Below, in pieces: positions 1-10,005 of a DNA stretch of 64,000 nt. The DNA is from Pyropia yezoensis (lineage: Eukaryota; Rhodophyta; Bangiophyceae; Bangiales; Bangiaceae). The DNA lies in the NCBI GenBank assembly GCA_009829735.1, contig CM020619.1, forward strand, positions 1,680,590 through 1,744,589. The letters run 5' to 3'. Below the pieces are notes generated by a model. That model was not told where the DNA came from. It worked only from the letters and a program-made list of their open reading frames with translations, and searched no databases. Numbering within the stretch: the stretch's first letter is position 1; every line of letters begins with the position of its first letter. The position numbers and the translations under genes are program-made.

Positions 1-339
1 CACAGAGATGACCACTCTGTTATCTTACACTCTGACACGGAGATCCAACGCATCAGTGTGAATGATGTCACACCTGCTCCGAAGCCGGAACAGCCTCAGC
101 CGGTACCGGCTGGGTTGCTACATGAAGCTCTTACAACCCACCGGTCAGATGACCCGGTGGGACCGGATGGGATTCCATACCAAGTAGAGAGCGTGGTCGG
201 ACACACCGACCCGGACCTACCAGGACCCTGGTACGTCAAGGTTATGTGGGTCGGATACGACTCACCCACCTGGGAACAGGAGGCAAATATACCCCGCCAA
301 CTCCTCATGCCTTACATGAGGCGACGACGCCTACTGTAA
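1..339 (+). CDS. Element G pol, C-terminal end with chromodomain (partial)
   Basis: The frame is open from base 1 and ends with a stop at 337-339. The last ~60 residues match a chromodomain: a YQVESVVGH start, then PWYVKVMWVGYDSPTWEQ with the aromatic residues that cage a methyl-lysine, then the ANIPRQLL helix. In Ty3/gypsy chromoviruses this domain follows the integrase and steers insertion into particular chromatin. The integrase core is outside the window. The basic tail MRRRR may aid nuclear entry, which is inference. Its end faces the end of the antisense ORF 480 bp downstream. Confidence 0.85.
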   Translation, partial: HRDDHSVILHSDTEIQRISVNDVTPAPKPEQPQPVPAGLLHEALTTHRSDDPVGPDGIPYQVESVVGHTDPDLPGPWYVKVMWVGYDSPTWEQEANIPRQLLMPYMRRRRLL

Positions 340-817
340 CAACCCAACCGACACCGACTTCGGCGGTTGGGGGGTGAGGCTTATACCTACTAAGTAGGGT
401 GTGACATGGTTACGGCAGACTTAGGTTTCTAAGTCAAATCAGACTTAGGTTTCTAAGTCGAACCAAGCTTAGGCAACTAAGTAGAGTCAAGCTTAGGTAA
501 CTAAGTAAAACCTGAACCTTAATAAGTTAACTTAAAGGTAAAGGCTATCTTCGATAATATCGAAGTAACTAGGGGGCTTACACGGGAGGATGACCTCCCC
601 AAGCCAAGACACAAAGTGAGGGAGGATGACCTCCCCAAGCATGAACCAACCGGAAGAAGTTGGACGGGAGGCAAGGCACCACTGAGCCAGAAGGGGTACT
701 CCCCAGGGCAGCAAACAGAGGCAAGCAATGCCCCCAAAGGGGATGAGTTTATACTCACTACTACCTGGCTACCATAAGGCCCACCGGGTCCCTCTCCCGT
801 ACAAACAATAACACTCC
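340..817. repeat. Hairpin-rich spacer between convergent pol and antisense ORF of element G
   Basis: No gene is seen. The stretch holds a run of perfect short inverted repeats. Four of them share the core CTTAG-4 nt-CTAAG at 418-435, 442-459, 468-481 and 492-505, spaced about 24 bp apart. Others are CCTACT/AGTAGG at 386-398, CTTCGAT/ATCGAAG at 549-565, and two copies of GGGAGG-ATGA-CCTCCC at 584-599 and 620-635. It lies where two converging transcripts would end, so a role in 3'-end formation or RNA structure is possible. That role is inference. Confidence 0.7.
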
Positions 818-3159
818 TCAGTGGGTAGACCCACTGCCCGAGGGAGGCCACTCACGCGTAAGCGCGTATACCTCCGTGCTCCACCGGTCGGCAATCTCAC
901 GACGGTCAATCACCCGAGTTACCTCGGTGCATAGCTGGACGAGGGTGCTGCGGCCAGCCTCCACGTCCTCCAGAGCTTTCTGGAGGCGGTCAAGCACACC
1001 ACCGAAGCAACGCGCTGACCCAACCAGCGCAGCACCTGGGGGGATATCCCCCCAGCTAACAGAGAGACCCTCCCGCATTTCGCGGGCAACAAGGGCGTCA
1101 ACGCCCTCATACCAGAGACGGGGACCCCCGTCATGTAGGACAGGGGCGGGAGGTGACACTGGCGCAGCCAGAGGAGCCACAGGAGCCGACACGGCTACCA
1201 CCGGAGCCGGTGGCACCTGATACGAGGCTCCGTAGGACCCTACCGATGGGGCTCCACCGTAACCCCGGCGGGGCTCCGCCCGACGACGGGACACCTCACG
1301 CTCCCCACCCGCAGAGCCCCACTCTCGGGGACGACGGCCAACCGCCGCCGGTATCGGGTTACCGAACCACGGGGAAAGGACCTGAAGAGGGTCATGGATA
1401 ACCATGGGAATACCCAGGTCAGGAACGGCCTCGGTGGACGCCCACCCATGGCAACTAGGCTCACCCGGCTGAGTACGCCGGATACGCAACGAGTGACGAG
1501 GCAAGGGGGTAGCCCCAGCTTGCGGGTCCCGGTACGGGGGAAGGGCCAATACCCCAGCCCAGTTCACGGCATCGCGAACAGCCAGCAGGGCCTCAAACTC
1601 CCGGGCCAACCCGGTCTTGGCAGCTATCAGGTCCACGCCCAACTGCGCGATGTGCCGACGGACACCCGTCGGAAGATGAAACAGGCGCCCCTGCCGGCGG
1701 ACGGACAGCAAGATGGAGGACGCCTGCCCGAGGGTAACCTCAAGGGTGAAGGTACCCTGCAACGGGTGGACCGGCCGGGAGGCCAACACACTCCCGAAGT
1801 ATCGGAGACAGGAGCCGGTGTCAAACCGGAAAGCAGGGGCGGGTTCCCACCCCTCCTGCCATAGCGGCGGGCGCACGGGAGTGTATACCGGCGCACGACC
1901 GTTGCCGGTCTGCAACGCACACGTTATATCCGTGCGAAACGCATCCGCCATGACACCATGGTTACGTCGCCAGCTCGACGCCGACTTCAACCCCGCCATA
2001 GGCGGGTAGGGAGCCGTCAACGACAGATACGAGGAAACCCCCGGGTAGTAATCAAAGTCGGGATACCGACCGGTACTGCCCACCGTCTCCCCAAACGCAA
2101 CCGGCTCCGCCGCCGCCGCAATCCCCCGAGCACTAGCCGGGTAGTCAATCTCCCGCGGCAACGCGGGGGCAATCAGGTCGCATACCCCGAAGGCGGGGTC
2201 GAGGTAGACCTCACCCCGTCCCACCCGAGTGCGCCAGAGCTGCGCATGCCGGTCGTCCGGCTGACTCAGGATCCAATGTTGTTCCACTCGCACCGCGTTC
2301 GGCTGGTTGACCAGCCGCACCAACTCCCGCTCCCAACTCGGGTCCACCTTGACGCGCCGGGAGGACTCTCCACGGGGATGGGACAGGTGGAAGTCCACCC
2401 GCATCCGCCCATCGGACTCCATTGACTCTTGCACAGTCAGGCCTCGAACCCGAGCCACCAAGTCGAACATCGACATGGCGGGTTGACCCGCCGCCACGGC
2501 GACGCCGGCACCCAACGGGGCAATTCGGGCAGGACCAGGAAGAATAGGGGGCGCCGGGGGATGCTCCACCGGAAGAGGGGCCGGCGCCGGAGTCGCACGC
2601 GGCCGAGGAGGAAGAAGAAGGGCGGGCGCCCGCCCGGGGTAGCTACCGGAGTCCACTGCCATCGGTGTAGACCCACCTTGACCACCAGACGCCCGCGGCA
2701 CCGCGGGCAGAGCATCGCCGCCACCCGGACCCGACGTGGGTACCACAGGGGCAGCACGGGTAGACCCACTACCCGCCGCAGCGGACACACCAACCGGGCG
2801 GGCACCCGCGCCGTCTTGACCCGCCGGACTGGACGGGGTGCCAACACCACCATCCGCCACGCCGGCGACACCGTCCTGAGGTAGAGCCACGCCGGTACCG
2901 GCGACAGAAGCCATCCGGGCCGCCGGAGGAGAAGCGGTAGAAGCCACCGCTGCACGCGGTTGTCCGCCACCCGACGGAGCCGTCGTGCCGCTACACACGG
3001 ACGACAACCCGCCCGGCGCGCCGTCCGGGGCCACACGAACGGTCACCCGGTCGTCCTTGTCCTCCGACGAGCTCGCTAGGAAGCACTCGGCGGCGGTGGC
3101 GGAGACGGGAACGTCGTCCACCATCACCTCTTCCCCCTCTTCAGGCAGGAGGTCGTCCT
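818..3159 (-). CDS. Element G antisense ORF (third ORF, opposite to gag-pol), main part
   Basis: A long ORF on the strand opposite G's pol, located between pol and the 3' LTR. Its first codons lie at 12569-12537 (ATG at 12569), on the far side of element A, which is inserted near the start. The N-terminal third is rich in Ala, Gly and Pro. The middle has a more ordered region, including YFGSVLASRPVHPLQ and later LSVRRQGRLFHLP. These align by eye with HFGSVMLTAAPDHLV and VSCVQRRGMLWHLP of the antisense ORFs of A, B and C, at similar spacing. The C-terminal half has a Gly/Arg-rich stretch, then a helical end with several Asp and Glu. I recognise no known domain. Function is unknown; antisense extra ORFs are known from plant Tat-lineage Ty3/gypsy elements. 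Confidence 0.7.
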
Positions 3160-3628
3160 TGTGGCAAAAACCACTAGCACACACGGCACCCAAGTTGGGG
3201 CGGTGTGCTAGGGCTGCCTCCCGTGTCAGGGGAACCGGAAGAAGTGCAAGTCGCACACACTCTGTCCCTGTTTTGGGGCAAACCCCCCACGGACAAACAA
3301 GAGGATGGTGTGTGGTCCAACAGTTTCTTGGTCGGGACGGGGACGCAGGGCCAAGCCCCGCTGTCCCTCCCCTTATCCCCCCAGGGTCCACTCAGAATCT
3401 CGCCACTCAGAATCTCCCACCCCAGCACCTGCCCACCGGGCCACACGAAAATTCAAGACGATAAATGCAGAAAACCCTCAAATCCAAGTTGGATTTACTA
3501 CTAAGCTAACTATCCCAAACTTAGGGAATATGGACCCAAATGCAGGGGGAGGAACGGATCAGGCTAGTGGCCTGCCGCCCCTTGCATGGCACGTGTTGCC
3601 CCCCTACCTGGGGGTCAATACTGCCACA
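3160..3628 (-). repeat. 3' LTR of element A
   Basis: 469 bp, TGTGGCA...TGCCACA. The purine tract of the internal region lies next to it at 3629-3641 (read as pyrimidines on the plus strand). It contains the palindrome AAATCC-AAGTT-GGATTT at 3480-3496. An A/T-rich patch near 3450-3460 reads like TATAAATG in some sister copies, on the strand facing the antisense ORF. Confidence 0.92.
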
Positions 3629-3966
3629 CTCCCCTCTCCTCAGTTCCGACCGACCCGGTCGGCCCTGTGAGGGGGTGCGTAAACGCACGTCTCGGCGTTG
3701 GGGGCGCGACTTGCTGTCCCCCGTCGAGTACGTAACGCGGATGTGGAGGCGGTCACGTTGACCGCCCCTCTCCTCAAGCTTGCCCACTCGGCAGCTTGCT
3801 CTCCTCGGTTCACACTTCACCATCACCACCACCGCCCTTTCACCTTCCACTGGGCCGCCCCACGCTGGGGAGGCCACCCGTATACCCACGATCCGAGTCC
3901 CCCTCAACTCGAGGCGGGTCTCGTGCCGCGATAGCCAAAGCGTCTCTCCCCAACTTGGGGAGAGCC

Positions 3967-5910
3967 ATGGCGACCCCGGGAGTGGAGAGGGACTCTCTAG
4001 ATGAGCGTATGGAGGACACCAGCTACGGTGCACCACCCGCCGGGACTTCCGGCGGGGGCTCCGCGATCGCTCCGGGGGATGGGACTCCCGCGTCACCCGG
4101 CTTTGGGTTGACGGCGGGGTCTCCCCCGGAGGCGGGACAAGTTGTCCCGCGTGAGGCCTTGGGGCGGTGGTTTTACCCCGCTTGGCCTCTCTATGAGGAG
4201 GGGTTGACTGTTCTTCGCTGTGGCCGACTTGGCGCAGCGATGGGTCGGGTATGGGACCGCCTACGGGAGAAGTATTCCCGTAGGGTCGGGTTCCCTGCCG
4301 GCTTCAGGACGGACCAGTTTGCCTTCCTGGACGATGAGGAGGTTGAGGACGTTCAGCGCGCCAAGGCCATGGTGGACCGCGGGGGAACTATCCCGGGTCC
4401 CGGCGACTTGCCGACCTTCACGTGGGACGCTGTGGCAACTCGCCCAACGTACCTCCACGAGGCCGATCCACACACTCATCACTTTGATATGCGGATGGAG
4501 AAAGACTTCCGGCGAGGTCCCTACTTGGTGACCTCGGCTCAACTTGAGTTTCCTCAACAGTCTGCTGCCAGTAAGGAGCAGTACTATCCGAAGAAGCCCG
4601 AGTGATGGCCTCAAGTTGAGGTCCCCTACGGGTTCCCGGCGTTGTTGCCACGGTTGCTTGACCACTTCGGCTCCGTCATGTTGACGGCTGCCCCTGATCA
4701 CCTGGTGTGGGCCATGTTGGCCACCCAGTGGCTCCTCGAGGTCATGTCGACCTGGGTGTCCTGTGTTCAGCGGCGGGGGATGCTCTGGCATCTCCCCCTC
4801 CGGCTCCTCCAAGGTTTGGAACAGCTCACCCCTCAGCTAGTTGCTGAGGGGTGCTCATCAGGACAACTCACTCTACTTGAGGAGATGCTCCGGCTCCATA
4901 AGTTTATCGAGTGGGAGAGCATTGAGCACAAGTTGCGCCGCCCCACTCGTGGGCCCAAGGACGATCGCGCACTTCGCCAGTTCGTGTGGGTCGCTCGTGA
5001 ACTTCACGACGGCCGTGTGGTCCTACGAGAGGGGTTGGGCATCGGGGACTACCCGTATGCCCCGGGGGTGGATCGCCACACTGTGCCACCCCCCGACAAG
5101 CCCATAGTTATGGCCGTGCCGTCCTATGATGACCATATGACTCAACCCACTGCGGGGGCCCCAAGTCGGGGTCGCAGTTACACCCGGGTACCGCCACCTC
5201 GGCGGGCCCCTCCGCTTCCTCCTGTTCCTTTCCAACCTCACGGGAACATCCCGATCAGCGTGGCCGTGGAGTCTTCCACCCCGGTGTCCCCCAACTTAGG
5301 GGCCACCCTCCTGACGGTATACCCCAAGTTGGTGTTGCCGCCCACGCCTCTAACCTCAGAGATGATGATCACCACGTTGGTGCGCACCATTTCCTGGTTG
5401 GCCGCGTCGACCGCAACCCTACAGAGTTCCGAGACTCCTCAACTTGAGGAGCGCGTTCGTACTGCAGTGGCGACCGCGAGTTACGAGTCGGTGGCGGAGT
5501 TTATGACAGCCGAGTTGGCTCGCATTGGGGCTATTATGTCCCAGCCAGCCCCACTTGGGCGTGGCAAACGTCGCGCGAGCCGGGCATACTCGCCTCCTCG
5601 CCGTCGTCGCCGACACTCGCGGCGCTCTCCTTCCGTATCGGAAGACGAGTTGCCTTACTCCGTTTCGGAGTCCTCTACCCCGTCGGAGACGGAGTCTGTC
5701 CAGCGTCTGCGTCGCAAACTTGCGCGCAAGACCAGGCAGAAGAGTGGCCACGGTCGGCGCCACTTGCGCGACCGTGAGGGGCGCGACGGTTCCGACTTGG
5801 AGCCGCCGCCCCCTCCAACGAGTGGAGACCGTTATCGGCGTGGGTCTCGCCGCTCGCCTCCACGTGAGGGAGAGGGCCGTGGAGTGGGAGAGTCTAGCAT
5901 GCGTGCCTAG
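3967..5910 (+). CDS. Element A antisense ORF (third ORF)
   Basis: Lies on the strand opposite gag-pol, between pol and the 3' LTR, and corresponds codon for codon to the 647-residue ORF of element C (start ATG at 3967). This copy looks broken once. The N-terminal ~60 residues are Gly/Ser/Pro-rich. A folded-looking core follows (REALGRWFYPAWPLYEEG, a DLPTFTWDAV stretch, an HFGSVMLTAAPDHLV segment, then RRGMLWHLP). The C-terminal ~120 residues are Arg/Ser-rich with RRRRRHSRRSPS and look like a nuclear or RNA-binding tail. Its end faces the end of pol 111 bp away. I recognise no family; a diverged homologue is in element G. Confidence 0.75.
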
Positions 5911-6021
5911 TTGGCAGCTGCCTTTGTTGTGAGAGTGTGAGGGTTAGGGCTGTAGTTAAAAGCCACTCTGCGTACCACTTCGACTTGAAGCACTCTCTTG
6001 GCACTGTTGCTCGGCCTTCCC

Positions 6022-9000
6022 TCACGTTGAGGGAGGGCTATTAGGGTCTATCTCATTACGGGCACAGTACGCCCGGACCTTCTCAGCGGGAAGGTCCTCC
6101 ACATACTCCCACGTATCATCCTTGGCTTTGTAGCCAAACCCACGCACCCTCAACATGAGGCGGTCAGTGTCTTCATCCCATCCGTGGTCGATGAACTTAT
6201 CGAACACGTACTCCTGCGGGCCCTGTTTGGCCGCAGGCAGTGAGGGGAGGCGCCACGCTTCCAAAGCACGCGCCCAAGCTGGGTCGCCTGCAGGCGGTGG
6301 TGCAACTTTGACCAAGTCCTGTCCGTTCACTGTGCGGACCCCATCGTCACTTTCGATGGTGAAGCGCCGCCCATCAGTACGAAGGACCTGGTACGGTCCC
6401 TTCGTCTGGAATACCAGCTTACCCCCAGTTGGGGTGTGCGAGTGTACCAGCACCCAGTCACCCTGCTCGGGGACATGTTTAGCATTGCGCACCTTTTTGT
6501 CAAAGGTACGCTTGTAGCGCTTTTGTGCTTTGTCCATCTCAGCCCTGACTTTAGGGATGAGGTTTTCAAGCCTAGCGGCGAACTCCGCCTTACTCTCAGT
6601 AGGAGTAGGCGTACTGCCACCATCCTCCCTAGTTGGGAGCGACCGCCGCACGGCAATAGACCGCACGCGACGGGGGGTCACAAAAGCGAGGGGTACTTCC
6701 CCTGTAGATGAGTGAACCTGCGAATTGTAGGCAGTGGTAAGAATAGAAATGCATTGGTCCCACGTCTTCACGTGCTCACTCACATAGTGGCGCAGCTGCC
6801 TAACAATAGTTTTGTTGAAGCGCTCCACCTGCCCATTAGTTTGTGGGTGGTAGGGGGTGGCATAGTTTGCCTTAACCCCCAACATATCCAGCACTCCCTG
6901 AAACAGTACAGACGCAAATTGCGGTCCATTGTCCGATAGTGTACTATCTGGGATGCCATACGCGGCAACCCAGTGATCTAGGAAGGCTGACACGACCGAC
7001 ATGGCCGCGATCTCTGCCAGTGGGATCGCTCGCGTAAGTTTCGTGAAGCGGTCACAGATGACCAGGAGGTACTGGTTGCCCTCCTCGGTCACGGGCAGTG
7101 GCCCAAGGATGTCCATCGCCAACGCGGCGAAGGGCTCCTTGGCCGGGAACAATAGCATAGCCGTAGTAGGCCGCCGTTCCATCAGACGATTCTGTGCACT
7201 ACTTGTGCAGGCTGCCACCCAACTGTAGATGTCCACCACCATGGACGGCCAGTAGTACCTGGTCCTCAGGGTCTGGTACAGTTTACTAGACCCCAGGTGT
7301 CCACCCGTGGGAGCGTTGTGCTCCCTCTAAAGGATACTGTCCTTGAGGGATGCGGGGACGACAAGTTGTTCGGTCCCCTGGAATACCCCCCTCCTCATGA
7401 GGAGGCCATCGTCTCCCAGAAAGAAACGCGTCTCTACCACTGTATCCAGTATATCCCTCTGCGACTTGCAGAAGGGATCCTCGGCCTGGGCCTTCACCAC
7501 CTCGTCCAGGGACAGGGGCAAGTACTTCTTGTTCCCTGGCGCCTCGGGGTTCAACGCCTGACCCGAGCGCGTGACTACCCCCACGATGGGGATGTCCTCA
7601 TCAACTGGGTTAGTGTCCAGCCCCTCGGTGGGTACCCGAGAGAGGCCATCGGCAAGGGCATGTCGCCTGCCAGGTCGGTATTCAATGTCAAAGTTGAAGG
7701 GTGCCAGTCGCACCCTCCACCGGTTGAGACGAGTGTTCGTACAGTCCGTCTTGAAGATAAACTGCAACGCGCGGTGGTCACAGCGGATGAGGAACTTCTC
7801 ACCCTCCAGGTAGTGACGAAGTGACGTCACCGCCCACACCACTGCGAGTCCTTCCAACTCGGTGACTCCGTAGTTCTTCTCGGCCGAGTTCAGCCCTTTA
7901 CTGAAGTATCCCACCGGCAAGTACTCCTTGTCCGGCTGCTGCTGAAGCAAGACACAACCAAGTTGGTCGTAGCTAGCGTCCACATCCAGGATGTAGTGGC
8001 CTCCCAACCTGGGAATAGCCAAGATGGGGGGCTTCAGCAGAATGACCCGAAGAGTCTCAAAGGATTCCTGCTCCACCCGACTTGGGGGAGGCAGGTTCTT
8101 CGGTAGCGTCGAGCTCACTAGCTCATTCAACGGCTTCGCCACCTTGGCGAAGCCCTTGGTGAAACGTCGGTACACGTTACACATCCCGAGGAATCTCCTC
8201 ATCTGGGTCTGGGTCCGGGGGTACTGAGCCTTACGAATGGCCCTCAAGTTCTTCTCGTTAACACTGAGACGCCCCGGATGGACAACATGTCCCAAGTACT
8301 CCACCTCTTGAGTAAAGAGGTGGCACTTACTCGCCTTCAGTGACACACCGGCGTCAGCAAGTAGCTTGAACACCTGGCCAAGATGGCCAATGTGTTCCTC
8401 CGGACTTCGGGAGAACACAATGATATCGTCTAGGTACACAAGACAGATCTGCCACCGTACTCCGGCCAGAATCATGTCCATAGCGCGCTGGAAAGTTGCC
8501 GGCGCGTTACACAGACCAAACGGTAGACGCTTGCACTGGTAGGTACCACAGTGACAGGTAAAGGTAGTTTTATGCCTGTCCTCCGGGGCAATGGGAATTT
8601 GCCAGTACCCCGCGTTACAGTCCAGGGTAGAGAACACGTTTGCCTCCCCCAGAGAGTCCAGACAGTCATCCATCCTAGGTAGGGGATAACTGTCCTTCAC
8701 CGTGCTCTCGTTGAGCTTACGGTAGTCGATACAAAACCGGGGGGTCCCATCAACTTTGGGGACGATAACCACCGGACTCGCCCACTCGGCGTTGCTGGCC
8801 TCGATCACATCGAGGGCCTCCATGCGAGCAACTTGCTCCTTAACGAGGGCCCTTGAACGAGGTCCTCCCCTATACGGTTGTTGGCGTATAGGGGGTGCAC
8901 CGGGCTTCAACTCGATCCGGTGTTGGGTGGCTCTCATGAGTCCCAATTGACCATCCCACAACTTGTGATATTGGTCCAAGAGGCGTTCAACTTGAACCCT

Positions 9001-10005
9001 CAACCTGGGGGGGACACCCTCCATGTTCACATGGGGTCGAGGAGAGGCGGCCGACTTGGCTTGATGCTTCTCCTTTCCGGACTTCGGGTCGCTACTTGCG
9101 CCCGCGTTGAGGGTGACCACTACTACCGGTCCCTCATGTTGGTCGATATAGCCGAACTTGGCTCCCGACTTGAAGTACTTGGGCGTCGGGCTCATGTTCA
9201 TCACCTGGATCCTCCACGGGACTCCGGCTTTGGAGTCCATCGTGCCAAGGGCAACATGCACTTGGTGCTTGCGAGCAAGACGGGGGTGAGGGTGCACCAA
9301 CCCGTTCCCCGTAAAATCAATTACAACATCAACGTGCGCCACCGAGTTGGGGGGCAACGTGACTTTGCGGGCTAAACGCAGGGTAGCAGTAAACCCTTCC
9401 CTCACCGAACAAACAGGCTTCGACTGTGAGACTGTCACAGGAGCCACAGACTTTCCCTTACCAAGGATGGGGATAGTCTCCCCATTCATCAACTTGACCC
9501 AGTACTCAGGGCCACAAATCAAAGGCACTTGTGTAACAACATAAGGGGTACCCAGAAGCAGGGGTACCGATATATTCTCAACTACGCCATAGGTCACGTC
9601 GACCTCATGGGTCCCCAACCTAGTTGGTAGGGTCACGGCACCAACGATGGGAAGTACCCCACCATTGATGTCAATCATATGGTCAGCTTTGGACCTCCAG
9701 CGTTGGACCTTCACCTCCTTTGGTAATAGCGACTTGCGTATCAAGGAGGCTCCTGACCCGGTATCAAGTACGATACGGGTACAGCATGCACGGCCGGGGG
9801 CAAGTTGCACCCGTCCAGCCACCTGGAAGTTCTCACCCGTCAGCACCGCGATGACCCGACGTGGGTTTACGTTCTTGGGGAGTCCTACCCGAGGTGGGCG
9901 GACTCCCTTAGGTCGCCGCAGTATCCGGCACGGTTGGTTCGTCCTCCTGGCCCACTTGGCCGAGGCTGCCGTTGTGAGCTTCGGACGACCAGCCCCAACG
10001 GTCAT
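6022..10005 (-). pseudogene. Element A pol (protease, RT, RNase H, integrase, chromodomain)
   Basis: Reading from 10005: an aspartic protease region with VLDTGSGASLIRK, a reverse transcriptase with LVYLDDIIVF, RNase H (ILDVDASYDQLGC, then DHRALQF), an integrase zinc finger (H..H with CTSSAQN-type end), a DDE core (AMDILGPLP, SDNGPQFAS, NGQVERFNK) and a C-terminal chromodomain (EYVFDKFIDHGWDEDTDR...DDTWEYVEDLP). The domain order RT-RH-IN is that of Ty3/gypsy. Its first ATG overlaps the gag stop as ATGA. The copy looks almost whole, with about one break. Confidence 0.9.

Noticed and set aside
418-505. CRISPR-like array
   Set aside because: Four units only, self-complementary, no unique spacers of constant length, and the genome is eukaryotic.
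3160-3391. Extension of G's antisense ORF into the LTR of element A, with a start codon in the LTR
   Set aside because: The LTR belongs to a later insertion (duplication GTCCT). The real start codon of the G ORF is at 12569 on the other side of A.
3174-3446. A 90-residue frame repeated in every A-family LTR
   Set aside because: It recurs only because the LTR recurs and overlaps several other open frames there. Nothing in it looks like a protein, and it has no start context shared with gag or the antisense ORF.
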